From JBHYDC01 sp051861205 (GTDB lineage Bacteria > Pseudomonadota > Alphaproteobacteria > Rhizobiales > Pleomorphomonadaceae), in contig JBHYDC010000013.1 of the NCBI GenBank assembly GCA_051861205.1, positions 62,001 through 126,000 on the forward strand: 64,000 nucleotides of DNA, written 5' to 3'. Below, one piece after another: positions 43,921-54,118 of the stretch. Each line of letters opens with the position of its first letter. The stretch's first letter is position 1. The notes beneath the pieces were generated by a model. It was given only the letters and a program-made list of their open reading frames with translations. It had not been told where the DNA came from and made no database searches. Made by a program: the position numbers and the translations under genes.

Positions 43921-45585
43921 TTACCCGCCGGCAATCAGCTTAGCAGCCGCCGCGCGGGCTTCTTCCGTAATCCGCGACCCGGCCAGCATGCGCGCGATCT
44001 CTTCGCGGCGGTGCCCGTCGCCAATCGGGGTCACGCGGGTTGCAACGCGCGAGCCGCCGTCCACCGCCTCTTTCGCGATCAGAAGATGGCTCCCCGCCCG
44101 CGCCGCAACCTGCGGCGCATGGGTCACCGATATCACCTGAACCCGGTCGGCCAGCCGCGACAGCCGGTTTCCGATCGCCTCAGCCACCGCGCCGCCGACC
44201 CCGGTGTCGATCTCGTCGAAAATCAGCGTGGGTGCCGATCCCTTTTCCGCCAGCGACACCTTCAACGCGAGCAGAAAGCGCGACAGTTCGCCGCCTGACG
44301 CGACCTTCATCATCGGGCCGGCGCGCGTGCCCGGATTGGTCTGCACCCAAAACTCGGCGGTATCGATGCCCTCGGCCGTTCTGGCCTCCGGGTCCGATGT
44401 CATCGTCACGATGAAACGGGCGCGCTCCAGCTTCAGCGCCGGCAATTCATGGGCAACCGCCTCTTCCAGCCGCCGTGCCGCGCGCTCGCGCTCGGCACTC
44501 AGCGTGGATGCGAGGTCGTCAAAGATGCGCCGCGCCAGCGCTGCCTGCTGCGCCAGCCCGGACAGCCTGTCCTCACCCGCATCGAGATCGGTAAGATCGG
44601 CAGCCATGCGGTCGCGCAGCGCTGCCAGATCATCCGGGCGAACCGAAAACTTGCGCGCCGCCGCGCGGATCGCGAAGAGCCGCTCCTCCGTGCGCTCAAG
44701 ATCGCCGGCATCATAAGCCGTATCGCGCAGCGCCGCCTCGAACCCCACCCGCGCATCCTCAAGCGCGTCGAGCGCGGTGGAAAGCGCGGTCAGCGGCCCG
44801 CCGATCAGCGGCGCCAGTTCGCCCTTGCGTTCCAAACGGCGCATCAGGCTGGATAATTCAGGGATCGGCGAGCCGGACCCGTTCAACTGATCGAAGGCCT
44901 CGCGCAGATCCACCGCCACCTTTTCCGCGCGCATCATGTGGTGGCGGCGCTCGGCAAGCTCTGTTTCCTCGCCGGCACGCGGGGCGAGCGCCGAAAGCTC
45001 GTCGACGGAGCCGCGCAGATAATCCGCCTCACGCCGCGCCGCATCAATCCGCTGGCTCAGTTCGCTGAGCTGCCGCTCCGCCCCCCGCCACGCCTTGAAC
45101 GCCGCCGCGACAGCCTCCGCCCCCGCCTCCAAACCGCCGAAAGCGTCGATGAGGCCCCGGTGGATCGCCGGGTCGATCAGCGCACGGTCGTCATGCTGGC
45201 CGTGGATTTCCACCAGAAGCGCGCCGATCTGGCGCATCAGATTGGCGCTGACCGCCTGATCGTTGACGAAGGCGCGCGTGCGCCCGTCCCCCGCCTGCAC
45301 CCGCCGCAGGATAACGTCGCCCTCGTCGTCGATCTCATTGGCACGCAGCAGCGCGCGGGCCGGATGCGCGGCGGCAAGGTCGAAGACCGCGATCACCTGC
45401 CCCTGATCCGCGCCATGGCGAACAAGGCTGGCGTCGCCCCGCCCGCCCAGCGCCAGCGCCAGCGCGTCGAGCAAGATCGACTTGCCCGCCCCGGTCTCGC
45501 CGGTCAAAACCGTAAGCCCGCGCTGGAAATGAATATCGAGGCGCTCGATCAGGACGATGTCGCGGATCGTGAGCGTCTGAAGCAT
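43921..45585 (-). CDS. recN: DNA repair protein RecN
   Basis: The product is 554 residues, an SMC-like ATPase for double-strand break repair. Walker A GETGAGKSILLDALALALGG starts at residue 29, the signature VASGGELSRFLLALKVSL and Walker B LIFDEIDTGVGG follow in the C-terminal half, and a coiled coil lies between. Located downstream of bamD (39-base gap) and lpxC on the same strand, the order lpxC-bamD-recN usual for Hyphomicrobiales. Confidence 0.97.
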   Translation of the reverse strand: MLQTLTIRDIVLIERLDIHFQRGLTVLTGETGAGKSILLDALALALGGRGDASLVRHGADQGQVIAVFDLAAAHPARALLRANEIDDEGDVILRRVQAGDGRTRAFVNDQAVSANLMRQIGALLVEIHGQHDDRALIDPAIHRGLIDAFGGLEAGAEAVAAAFKAWRGAERQLSELSQRIDAARREADYLRGSVDELSALAPRAGEETELAERRHHMMRAEKVAVDLREAFDQLNGSGSPIPELSSLMRRLERKGELAPLIGGPLTALSTALDALEDARVGFEAALRDTAYDAGDLERTEERLFAIRAAARKFSVRPDDLAALRDRMAADLTDLDAGEDRLSGLAQQAALARRIFDDLASTLSAERERAARRLEEAVAHELPALKLERARFIVTMTSDPEARTAEGIDTAEFWVQTNPGTRAGPMMKVASGGELSRFLLALKVSLAEKGSAPTLIFDEIDTGVGGAVAEAIGNRLSRLADRVQVISVTHAPQVAARAGSHLLIAKEAVDGGSRVATRVTPIGDGHRREEIARMLAGSRITEEARAAAAKLIAGG

Positions 45586-45624
45586 GCGGGTATACCGCCC
45601 CGTATCCTGGTTCGATGGACTGCG

Positions 45625-46452
45625 TCAGAGAATAACGGCTCGGAACGCCTTTGAAATCCAAGACGACGTGTTCTCGCGCGGCTCAAGTCCCTGGCTGGCT
45701 AGCAGCTCATAGGCATCCTTATACCAGCGGCTGTCCGGGTAGTTGTGGCCAAGAACAGCGGCCGCCGTCTGCGCTTCATCGACAATACCGAGGGAATAGT
45801 AAGCTTCCGTCAGCCGTTGCAGCGCTTCTTCCACATGCCGGGTGGTCTGATAGTTGGTCACAACCGACTTGAAGCGATTGATCGCGCCTATATACTGGCG
45901 CCGCGTCAGATAATACCTGCCGATTTCCATTTCCTTACCCGCGATCTGATCGCGCGTCATATCCAGCTTCTTCTGGCCCTCGGCGGCATAGGGGCTTTCA
46001 GGATAGCGCTGAACCAGCTCGGACATGGCGTCCATCGCCTTCTGCGTCATTTCCTGGTCGCGCGTGATATCGGGGATCTGGTTGAAGTAGGACTGGCCGA
46101 TAATGAACTGCGCATAGGCCGCATCCGGCGAGCCGGGATAGAGCGTCACATAGCGCCGACCGGATGTGACGGCATCCTCGTAGTTGCCGCGCGTGTAATT
46201 GGTATAGGCCGTCATGATCAGCGACTTGCGGGCCCACTCCGAATAGGGGTGCTGGGCGTCCACTTCGTCGAACTTTTCGGTCGCGTTCCGGTAGTCGCCG
46301 TTCTGGAGATAGGCGATGCCCTCATTATACGACTGCTCGGCCGGGATCTCGACAAACGGTTCCAGAGGCTCGTCGGACGAGCAGCCCGCCAGACCGAAAA
46401 CCGCAACCAGCGTCGCAAGCACAACGACGGAACGAACGAACGAATGCCTCAT
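45625..46452 (-). CDS. bamD: BamD, outer-membrane assembly lipoprotein
   Basis: The product is 275 residues from ATG 46452. The signal peptide ends in a lipobox (FGLAGC) with lipidated Cys24. The body has TPR repeats (YNEGIAYLQNGDYRNATEKFDEVDAQHPYSEWARKS, YEDAVTSGRRYVTLYPGSPDAAYAQFIIGQSYF). BamD belongs to the BAM complex that inserts outer-membrane beta-barrels. Lies between lpxC and recN, separated from lpxC by a terminator, so it has its own promoter. Confidence 0.95.
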   Translation of the reverse strand: MRHSFVRSVVVLATLVAVFGLAGCSSDEPLEPFVEIPAEQSYNEGIAYLQNGDYRNATEKFDEVDAQHPYSEWARKSLIMTAYTNYTRGNYEDAVTSGRRYVTLYPGSPDAAYAQFIIGQSYFNQIPDITRDQEMTQKAMDAMSELVQRYPESPYAAEGQKKLDMTRDQIAGKEMEIGRYYLTRRQYIGAINRFKSVVTNYQTTRHVEEALQRLTEAYYSLGIVDEAQTAAAVLGHNYPDSRWYKDAYELLASQGLEPRENTSSWISKAFRAVIL

Positions 46453-46645
46453 GAAGACCCCATCGTGGCATCGGCGCCTGAACACGGTGAACACCGCCGG
46501 AGTGCCGCAAGAACCCAAGCCAAACCCAAACTGAACCTTAAACCGTAGCGGTTCTATCGCAAACTCCGACAATGCGCTACGTGCCCCGCGTGTGCGACGA
46601 TATTATGGCAGTCGCTTTCAGCGAATTTCGCACGGCCCGCATCTG

Positions 46646-46675
46646 AAACAAAAGGCCCCGTGTAACCGGGGCCTT
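46646..46675 (-). terminator. Intrinsic terminator of lpxC
   Basis: On the minus strand AAGGCCCCG, loop, CGGGGCCTT and TTTGTTTC lie about 35 bases after the lpxC stop, separating it from bamD. Confidence 0.75.
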
Positions 46676-46708
46676 GCTTTCGTTCATCCAGCAAGCCGAA
46701 CCGCCCCG

Positions 46709-47650
46709 TCAGGACTTGACCGGCGCCATCACGCTCGCCTGAACCATCACGCCGCCACGTGCCGGCTCGGCCCGCACAACCTGATCATTCACGATCTCAT
46801 AGGCCGACGCATCGGCGAAAAGCTCTTTCAGCATCAAGAGGTTCATCCGGTGCCCGCCCTTGTAGGAGCGGAACAGCCCCACGAAGGGCATGCCGGCAAG
46901 CGCCAGATCGCCCACCGCATCCAGAGTCTTGTGGCGAACGAATTCGTCGTTGTAGCGCAGCCCTTCGGGGTTCAGAACGCGGTCTTCCCCGATCGCCACC
47001 GAGTTTTCTAGCGACGAGCCCAGCGCATAGCCAAGCTCCCAAAGCCGCTCCACGTCTTTCATGAAACCGAAGGTGCGCGCCCGCGCGATATCCTTGCGGA
47101 AGCTTCCGCTCGTCAGATCGAGCACATAAGACTGGCGCCCGATCAGCTCCGATTTGAAATCGATCGTCACGTCGTAGCGCGTGCCCTCGAACGGCAGGAA
47201 TTCGGCCACCGCATCGCCAACCTCGATGCGCACCGGCTTCAAAATCCGAATCGCCTTGCGCGCCGCCTTCAGGCCAACCACGCCGGCATCGTCGATCAGA
47301 TCGAGGAACGCGTCGGAGCAACCATCAGCGATCGGCATCTCCGGCCCGTCGATCTCAACGATCGCATTGTCCACGCCTGCTGCGCGGAACGCGGCCATGA
47401 TGTGCTCGATGGTGGCAACGGTCAGCCCCTCGGCGCCGACCACAGTACAAAGCTCCGTGGCAACGACATTCTCAAAATAAGCTAAGATTTCAACGTCTTG
47501 CCCCGCATCGGTCCGCACAAACACAATGCCCGTATCGGCACCGGCGGGCGAAATCACGATCGTGGCCGGCTTTCCGGAATGCACACCAAACCCAGACAGG
47601 ATGGCCCGCGCCGCGAGGGTCGTCTGTTTTCCAAGCAGGTGTATCATCAA
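46709..47650 (-). CDS. lpxC: UDP-3-O-acyl-N-acetylglucosamine deacetylase
   Basis: The product is 313 residues. It catalyses the committed step of lipid A synthesis. The zinc-binding histidine segments are TIEHIMAAF and HRMN, with DAVGDLALAG near the active-site Asp/His, and the N-terminus LLGKQTTLAARAILSGFGVHSGK is typical. Normally it follows ftsZ directly; here 9.5 kb separate them. Confidence 0.96.
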   Translation of the reverse strand: MMIHLLGKQTTLAARAILSGFGVHSGKPATIVISPAGADTGIVFVRTDAGQDVEILAYFENVVATELCTVVGAEGLTVATIEHIMAAFRAAGVDNAIVEIDGPEMPIADGCSDAFLDLIDDAGVVGLKAARKAIRILKPVRIEVGDAVAEFLPFEGTRYDVTIDFKSELIGRQSYVLDLTSGSFRKDIARARTFGFMKDVERLWELGYALGSSLENSVAIGEDRVLNPEGLRYNDEFVRHKTLDAVGDLALAGMPFVGLFRSYKGGHRMNLLMLKELFADASAYEIVNDQVVRAEPARGGVMVQASVMAPVKS

Positions 47651-47886
47651 CGTTCCGTTGCCAAGTGCTGGCCGGCAAAGCGCTTTTCAGCGAGGGCCGG
47701 ACAAGGGAGTCGTAAAACTTCGATTTCCTTTGCCCTTCATTAATCACGTGATAAGCCAATCCGAAAATCACTCTTCGTTACTAAATGTAACGTAGAAATA
47801 TTCAATTTAAGCAGGGACTTAACGGACCTTTACGCTTCAGTTTTTTGATATGTTTGTATTCAATAATTTACATCTTTATGACAAGC

Positions 47887-49710
47887 TCAATCCGTCAAGG
47901 GCCGAGTCGAATCGGCCAACCAGCCGCGATCTACCTCGTCGGAAATCAGCGGTGCGATCGTTGAAAAAACGCGGGCGTGATAGTCGTCCAGCCAGCGCCG
48001 CTCGTCCCCGTCCAGCAGCGACGGCTCGATCAGCCGGCGGTCGATCGGCGCCAGCGTCAGCGTCTCAAACGCCATCATGGGCCGCTCGCCGCCGGTAATC
48101 GGCTCCGCCTCGGTCACGACCACAAGGTTTTCGATGCGGATGCCATAAGCCCCGGTCCGGTAATAGCCCGGCTCGTTAGAAAGAATCATGCCCGACTCCA
48201 GCGCCACCGATCCGGCCTTGGAAATTCGCGCCGGCCCTTCGTGCACCGACAGGAACACCCCCACGCCGTGGCCCGTGCCGTGGTCGAAATCCAACCCGGC
48301 GTTCCAAAGCGCCTGACGGGCCAGAATATCCAGTTGCGCTCCCGTCGTGCCCTTGGGAAAGCGCGCCATGGTCAGGCGAATATGCCCCTTCAAAACGCGC
48401 GTGAACCTGTCCCGCATTTCAGCGCTCGGGGTCCCCACGATCAGCGTGCGCGTAATGTCCGTGGTGCCGTCTTCATACTGAGCACCGGAATCGATGAGAT
48501 AGATCTCGTCCATCCCGATCCGCCGGTTGGTATCCCGGCTGACCCGGTAATGAACGATCGCCCCATTTGGTCCGGCGCCGGAAATCGTGTCGAAGGATAT
48601 GTCCTTCAACACGCCCGTTTCCGCCCGGAAGCGCTCCAAGGCCTCCGCCGCCTGGATCTCGTCCAGCTCGCCCTTCGGCGCCTCGCGGTCGAACCAGGCG
48701 AGGAACCGCGCCATCGCCGCCCCGTCGCGCACATGCGCGTTGCGGGTGCCGTTCAGCTCCGCCGCATTCTTACGCGCTTTGGGCAGCACCACCGGATCCC
48801 GGCCGTCCACCACCGTTCCGCCTGCCGCCTGAACCGCCGTCCCCACCTTGGAGGCCGCCGACGACCGGTCGACCAGCACCTTCGCCCCGCTTTGCCCCAG
48901 CCCCGCCAGCGCCCGCTCGAACCCGCCGGGCGCGTCGATGTCGGCCACCTCCGACAGCGCGTCCCGCACCGTGTTCGACAGCTTGCGCCCGTCGATGAAC
49001 AAGGTCGGCCGGCCGCTCGCCTTCACAATCGCGAAGGAAAGTGGCAGCGGCGTATGCGAAACATCGCTTCCCCGAATGTTGAGCACCCAGGCGATCGAAT
49101 CCGGCTGGGTAATCGCGGCCGCCGCCGCTCCGGCCTCAGCAATCGCCTTGCCGACACGCTCCAGCTTGGACGCCGCGCTCTCGCCCGCCAGCGCTTCCGG
49201 GTAAAGCGACACCGCACCCTGCGGTGGCTCCGGCCGGTCGGTCCAAATCGCATCGATCGGATTGTCGTCCACCGGCACAAAGCTCGCCCCGACCGCGGTC
49301 GCCGCCTTGGTGAATCTCTCCACCTCGGACGCCGTATGCAGCCACGGATCGAACCCGATCCGCTGGCCGCTCGCCGCAGCCTGTTTCAGCCAGTCTTGCG
49401 GCGGCTCGTCGATCAAATGTTTGGGCGTGAAAACCGCCGTATCCACCTGATCGCGCACCTGAAGGGTATAGCGGCCATCCACGAAGATCACGGCCGTATC
49501 GGCCAAAACGACCGCAAGCCCGGCCGATCCGGCAAACCCCGTCAGCCATTGCAGCCGCTTGGCGCAATCGGGGATGTATTCGCCCTGGTGTTCATCCGCC
49601 AGCGGTACGAAAAACCCATCCAGCCCCCGCCGCTTCAACTCGGCTCGAAGCCGCGCCACGCACTCCGCTCCGGTTGAGGGATCGGCTGTGGTGTCAAAGG
49701 TTTGAAACAT
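47887..49710 (-). CDS. pepP: Aminopeptidase P family (Xaa-Pro aminopeptidase)
   Basis: The product is 607 residues from ATG 49710, the long three-domain form (two creatinase N-like domains plus a pita-bread catalytic domain). Metal ligands are visible: DSGAQYEDGTTDITRT (two Asp), FDHGTGHGVG (His), NEPGYY and ENLVVV (Glu residues). It cleaves N-terminal residues before proline. It is separated from lpxC by a 236-base AT-rich gap and overlaps no neighbour. Confidence 0.9.
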   Translation of the reverse strand: MFQTFDTTADPSTGAECVARLRAELKRRGLDGFFVPLADEHQGEYIPDCAKRLQWLTGFAGSAGLAVVLADTAVIFVDGRYTLQVRDQVDTAVFTPKHLIDEPPQDWLKQAAASGQRIGFDPWLHTASEVERFTKAATAVGASFVPVDDNPIDAIWTDRPEPPQGAVSLYPEALAGESAASKLERVGKAIAEAGAAAAAITQPDSIAWVLNIRGSDVSHTPLPLSFAIVKASGRPTLFIDGRKLSNTVRDALSEVADIDAPGGFERALAGLGQSGAKVLVDRSSAASKVGTAVQAAGGTVVDGRDPVVLPKARKNAAELNGTRNAHVRDGAAMARFLAWFDREAPKGELDEIQAAEALERFRAETGVLKDISFDTISGAGPNGAIVHYRVSRDTNRRIGMDEIYLIDSGAQYEDGTTDITRTLIVGTPSAEMRDRFTRVLKGHIRLTMARFPKGTTGAQLDILARQALWNAGLDFDHGTGHGVGVFLSVHEGPARISKAGSVALESGMILSNEPGYYRTGAYGIRIENLVVVTEAEPITGGERPMMAFETLTLAPIDRRLIEPSLLDGDERRWLDDYHARVFSTIAPLISDEVDRGWLADSTRPLTD

Positions 49711-49949
49711 CGCGCGGCTCCGGATCGGGCGCCCATGAAGCGCAGGACCCGGCGGCCGGTCAAGTCGGGCCGCGCCGGCATGTCCATGTTGCAAGACTAT
49801 GACGGCGTCTATGCACTCTGCGCAAGACTGCCCTGCCGCATCCGGTCTGGTCCGATCCGCCTCACGCCGCCATGTTTGCCGTCAGGAGGAGAATTCAAGC
49901 GCGGGCCGATTCTTGGGAGAGACCGGCTGGCGCACAAAGGGGAATTCTC

Positions 49950-50165
49950 ATGGGCACTTCGGTCGGCATCTCCCGCACCACGCGCGGCAGTCGCGGCGGC
50001 GGCCTTTTTCGGCGCACCTACGAAGCCATGTACGGCTCGCGCGAACAGCAAGCGCGCCGCGTCGTCAATTTCCACCTGCTCGCTCTCGACGATAAGGCGC
50101 TCGAAAGCCTCGGCTATGATCGCCGCGCGCTGGAAGCCAACGGCATCAGCCACTCGCCGCTCTGA
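49950..50165 (+). CDS. Small DUF1127-like protein
   Basis: The product is 71 residues from ATG 49950 (AAGGGG upstream). The C-terminal part, VVNFHLLALDDKALESLGYDRRALEANG, resembles the DUF1127 core (a leucine-rich helix-turn with D-x-x-L-x-x-L/I-G). The N-terminus is basic and Gly/Arg-rich (SRTTRGSRGGGLFRR). Small DUF1127 proteins act in RNA maturation and phosphate/osmotic responses in some alphaproteobacteria; here the assignment is weak. It is convergent with prmA, 9 bases apart. Confidence 0.55.
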   Translation: MGTSVGISRTTRGSRGGGLFRRTYEAMYGSREQQARRVVNFHLLALDDKALESLGYDRRALEANGISHSPL

Positions 50166-50174
50166 TCGTCCGGC

Positions 50175-51038
50175 TCAAATCCGCCGCATCACCAGCGTCG
50201 ACCAGCCCTCGCGCTGGATAGACCGTTCGCGCACGAACCCTTGCGCCCGGAAAGCGGCCAGCACGCCCGGCGCTTGGGTGGACAGGATGCCCGACAGCAC
50301 GATCATCGCGCCCGGATGGGTCCGCTCGCGAAACTGCGGCGACAACATCTTGAGCGGATCGGCCAAGATATTTGCCACGATCAGATTGAACCGCGCGGTT
50401 CGGAGCGCGGGATGACCGAACCCGGCCGCCGTTACCGCCGTCACCAGATGCCCCACCCCGTTGATCTCGGCGTTCTCCCGCGCGATCGTCACCGCCAGCG
50501 GATCGATATCGCTCGCGATCACCGTACGCCGGGTATCCCTGGCGATCGCGATCGCCAAAACCCCGGATCCGCTGCCAAGGTCGAAGGCGCTCTCGAACCG
50601 CCGCGTCCTCAATAGCCGCGACAGCGCGACAAGGCATCCCCAGGTGGTCGGATGATGCCCCGTCCCGAACGCCTGATTCGCCTCGATCTGAAGGCCGATC
50701 AGCCCGGCCGGAATTTTCTCCCGGTCATGCTCGCCATGAACCACGAACCGCCCGCCGATCACCGGCTTCAACCCGGCAAGGCTCAGCGCCACCCAGTCGA
50801 TATCCGGCACCGGCTCCACGCTGATCGGCGCCCCGAACCCATCCGCCCCCAGCACGTCGCGGATCCGGCTCTCAAGGCTCTCAGTGTCCTCGGCAAAATA
50901 CCAAGCCTCCACCGCCCAGCTATCCGGCAGCTCGAACCACGACACCGGACCCTCGTCCTCGAAGGCCGCTTCGATGAGGCCGGCGATGCGTTCGGCCTCT
51001 TGGCGACCGGCAAGAAGGCGGACCTGAAATTGCGGCAT
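50175..51038 (-). CDS. prmA: Ribosomal protein L11 methyltransferase
   Basis: The product is 287 residues. Class I SAM-dependent methyltransferase with DLGSGSGVLAIAIA (motif I), ASDIDPLAVTIARENAEINGV (motif II) and NLIVANILADPLKMLSPQF (motif IV-like NxL/VANIL characteristic of PrmA). The N-terminal 100 residues form the L11-binding domain. It trimethylates L11. Convergent with the small DUF1127-like gene. Confidence 0.92.
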   Translation of the reverse strand: MPQFQVRLLAGRQEAERIAGLIEAAFEDEGPVSWFELPDSWAVEAWYFAEDTESLESRIRDVLGADGFGAPISVEPVPDIDWVALSLAGLKPVIGGRFVVHGEHDREKIPAGLIGLQIEANQAFGTGHHPTTWGCLVALSRLLRTRRFESAFDLGSGSGVLAIAIARDTRRTVIASDIDPLAVTIARENAEINGVGHLVTAVTAAGFGHPALRTARFNLIVANILADPLKMLSPQFRERTHPGAMIVLSGILSTQAPGVLAAFRAQGFVRERSIQREGWSTLVMRRI

Positions 51039-51199
51039 GGGATGTTCCGGAAGGAGGCGTGATCGCGGCGTGGTGTAGGGGTGCCGGCGTAAGGAGTAAA
51101 GGCCCCGAGCATAGGTTAGCCGCCATCCCTACCGATGCGTAGCCGCGTTTTGCGTCAGATCAACCCACGCTTCGAAATTACGGCTACACTGCACCCATA

Positions 51200-51796
51200 A
51201 TGCTTCTATCGACAACTACACTTCTATTCGCTTTTTCGGTGCTGGCTTTGCTCGCAACGCCCGGTCCCACAAACACCCTTTTGGCCGCCTCCGGGGCCAC
51301 GATCGGGGTGCGCCGATCGCTCAGTCTGGTGCCGGCCGAGCTTGCCGGCTACCTCATCTCGATCGGCCTTTTGAGCGCCGTCGCCGGCCCGTTTCTCGCC
51401 GCCGCCCCCGCCCTCGCCTCCCTTTTGAAGCTCGCCGCAGCCGCCTATCTCGCCCTGTCCGCCTACCGCCTCTGGCGCGGTGCTGCCGCGGAATTCGGCG
51501 CTGTTCCCGCTCCAGCCTCGCCGCAGCGCGTGTTCCTCACCACCCTTCTGAACCCCAAAGCGCTGGTTTTCGCCCTCGTCATCTTCCCCGCCGCCGCCCT
51601 CGCCCCCGCAGCCCTCATCGCCCTCTTTGCCCTCCTGGTCACCCTCGCCGGCTCTGCCTGGATCACCATCGGCGCCACGGTCGGCCGCGCCCTGCCCGGC
51701 CCTTCAAGACCCGCCCTGATCTCCCGCATCAGCGCCATCGCCCTCAGCCTCTTCGCCATGCTGATCGCAGGCTCCGCCGTCGCCGGCGGGTTCTGA
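51200..51796 (+). CDS. LysE family amino-acid exporter
   Basis: The product is 198 residues with about six hydrophobic helices. The first, LLFAFSVLALLATPGPTNTLLAASGATIG, carries the LysE/RhtB signature TPGPTNTL. The inner-membrane exporter substrate is unknown. It ends 79 bases before ligA. The high alanine/proline content of the later helices is unusual but consistent with the GC-rich genome. Confidence 0.8.
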   Translation: MLLSTTTLLFAFSVLALLATPGPTNTLLAASGATIGVRRSLSLVPAELAGYLISIGLLSAVAGPFLAAAPALASLLKLAAAAYLALSAYRLWRGAAAEFGAVPAPASPQRVFLTTLLNPKALVFALVIFPAAALAPAALIALFALLVTLAGSAWITIGATVGRALPGPSRPALISRISAIALSLFAMLIAGSAVAGGF

Positions 51797-51875
51797 CCCA
51801 ACCTACGAGCGCCCTCTTGCAGCTGCCCGCTTGCTCGGCTCTAAGATCCCCTCCGGACCTGCGAGCGAGGACGAA

Positions 51876-54038
51876 ATGGCCGAGGCGTCTCCTACCCTGA
51901 AACCCGTGGACGAGTTGACCCCCGGCGAAGCCTCCGCCGAACTCGCCCGGCTCGCCGCCGAGATCGCCGAACACGACCGGCGCTACCACGCCGAGGACGC
52001 CCCGCTCATCTCGGATGCCGCCTACGACACGCTGCGCGCGCGCAATCTCGCCATCGAAACACGCTTCCCCGATGCCATCCGCGAGGACTCCCCGTCCCGC
52101 CGTATCGGAGCTGGACCATCGGCAACCTTTTCCGAGGTTCGGCACTCCAAGCCTATGCTTTCCCTGGACAATCTCTTCTCGGACAGCGACGTCATCGACT
52201 TCGTGGAAAGCGTCCGCCGCTTCCTCGGCTTGCCCGCCGGCGAGATACCGGTCTTCACCGCCGAGCCCAAGATCGACGGCCTCTCCCTCTCCATCCGCTA
52301 CGAATCCGGCCGCCTCGTCACCGCCGCCACACGCGGCGACGGCACCACCGGCGAAAATGTCACGGCCAACGTCCGCACCATCGCCGACATCCCGAACCGC
52401 CTCCCCGCAGGCGTCCCCGACGTCGTGGAAATTCGCGGCGAGGTCTACATGGGCCGCGCCGATTTCTTCGCTCTCAACGAGCGTATGCGCACCGAAAGCG
52501 GCCGCGTTTTCGCCAATCCTCGCAACGCCGCCGCCGGATCGCTCCGCCAGCTAGACCCCGCCATCACCGCCCGCCGCCCCCTGCGATTCTTCGCCTACGC
52601 CTGGGGCGAAATGTCGGCCCGCATCGCGGAGACGCAATATGATACCGTGCAAATTTTCGGAAACTGGGGCTTCCCCGTCAATCCCCGCATGGTTCTCTGC
52701 AACACCGTCGAAGATCTCGTCACTCAATACCGAAGCATAGAGACTGACAGAGCCAAACTAGACTATGACATCGACGGCGTCGTCTATAAGGTCGATAGCC
52801 TAACCCTGCAAGACCGCCTCGGTTTCCGCTCCCGGTCTCCGCGCTGGGCCACCGCTCACAAGTTTCCAGCCGAGCGCGCAACCACGATACTGGAATCCAT
52901 CGATATCCAAGTTGGCCGCACCGGCGCGCTGACGCCCGTCGCCAAGCTCCGCCCTGTCACCGTTGGCGGCGTGGTCGTCTCAAACGCCACCCTTCACAAC
53001 GAAGACTACATCAAGGGCCTCGACCAAGCCGGCCTCCCCATCCGCGACGGCCGCGACATCCGGGTCGGCGACACCGTGATCGTGCAGCGTGCCGGCGACG
53101 TCATCCCACAGATCGTTGATATCATTGAGGAACTGCGCCAGCCCGGCAGCGCGCCATACGTCTTCCCCACCCTCTGCCCCGCCTGCGGCAGCCACGCCGT
53201 GCGCGAGGCCAACGACAAGGGCCGGCTCGACGCCGTGCGCCGCTGCACCGGCGGCCTCGTCTGCCCCGCGCAACAGGTTGAAAAGATGAAGCATTTCGCC
53301 TCCCGCCTCGCCTTCGACATCGAGGGCCTCGGCGACAAGCAGATCGAGTTCTTCCACGCCCGCGAAGAGCCAAACCTGTGGATTCGCACCCCCGCCGACA
53401 TCTTCACCCTCGCCGCCCGCGAGCCGACCGGCTTCAAACGCCTGCGCGATTTCCCAGGCTTTGGCGAAACGTCGGTCAAAAACCTCTTCGGCGCCATCGA
53501 CGCCCGCCGCACCATCGCCCTCCACCGCCTGATCTTCGGCCTCGGCATCCGCCACGTCGGCGAGAGCACCGCCAAGATCCTCGCTCGCGCCTATGGCACT
53601 TGGGCGCATCTGGAAGAAGCCATGATCGCCGCCGCCGATCATACGTCGGATGCTTGGCGTGAACTCAACGCCATCGAAGGCATCGGCGAAGTCGTGGCCG
53701 AAGCCGTCGTCGATTTCTTCGACGAACCTCACAACCGCGACGCTGTTGCTGCATTGCTGAAGGAAATCAACGTAGAAGCCGCCGAAGCCCCTGTTGTAAC
53801 CGACAGCCCCGTCGCCGGCAAAACCGTCGTTTTCACCGGCAGCCTTGAGAAAATGTCCCGCGACGAAGCGAAAGCCACTGCCGAACGTCTCGGCGCCAAA
53901 GTCGCCGGCTCGGTCTCCAAGAAGACCGACCTTGTCGTCGCCGGCCCAGGCGCAGGCTCAAAGCTCGCCAAAGCCAGCGAATTCGGCATCGAAGTCATCG
54001 ACGAGGACGCTTGGCTGGAGATGATCCGGGGGCTTTGA
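51876..54038 (+). CDS. ligA: NAD-dependent DNA ligase
   Basis: The product is 720 residues from ATG 51876 (GAGGA 5 bases upstream; the frame is open to 51831). Adenylation domain with the active-site lysine in TAEPKIDGLSLSIRYESGRL, OB fold, zinc finger with four cysteines (CPACGSH and CTGGLVCPA), helix-hairpin-helix region and C-terminal BRCT domain (GKTVVFTGSLEKMSRDEAKATAERLGAKVAGSVSKKTDLVVAGPGAGSKLAKA). It seals nicks in replication and repair. The toxin-like island begins 80 bases downstream. Confidence 0.97.
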   Translation: MAEASPTLKPVDELTPGEASAELARLAAEIAEHDRRYHAEDAPLISDAAYDTLRARNLAIETRFPDAIREDSPSRRIGAGPSATFSEVRHSKPMLSLDNLFSDSDVIDFVESVRRFLGLPAGEIPVFTAEPKIDGLSLSIRYESGRLVTAATRGDGTTGENVTANVRTIADIPNRLPAGVPDVVEIRGEVYMGRADFFALNERMRTESGRVFANPRNAAAGSLRQLDPAITARRPLRFFAYAWGEMSARIAETQYDTVQIFGNWGFPVNPRMVLCNTVEDLVTQYRSIETDRAKLDYDIDGVVYKVDSLTLQDRLGFRSRSPRWATAHKFPAERATTILESIDIQVGRTGALTPVAKLRPVTVGGVVVSNATLHNEDYIKGLDQAGLPIRDGRDIRVGDTVIVQRAGDVIPQIVDIIEELRQPGSAPYVFPTLCPACGSHAVREANDKGRLDAVRRCTGGLVCPAQQVEKMKHFASRLAFDIEGLGDKQIEFFHAREEPNLWIRTPADIFTLAAREPTGFKRLRDFPGFGETSVKNLFGAIDARRTIALHRLIFGLGIRHVGESTAKILARAYGTWAHLEEAMIAAADHTSDAWRELNAIEGIGEVVAEAVVDFFDEPHNRDAVAALLKEINVEAAEAPVVTDSPVAGKTVVFTGSLEKMSRDEAKATAERLGAKVAGSVSKKTDLVVAGPGAGSKLAKASEFGIEVIDEDAWLEMIRGL

Positions 54039-54118
54039 AGCATTCGAGGCCAATTTTATCCCCGCCCTGCTGAACGGACGTACAATCCCCCGATGTTTCA
54101 CTTGGGGTGATCCAGAGT

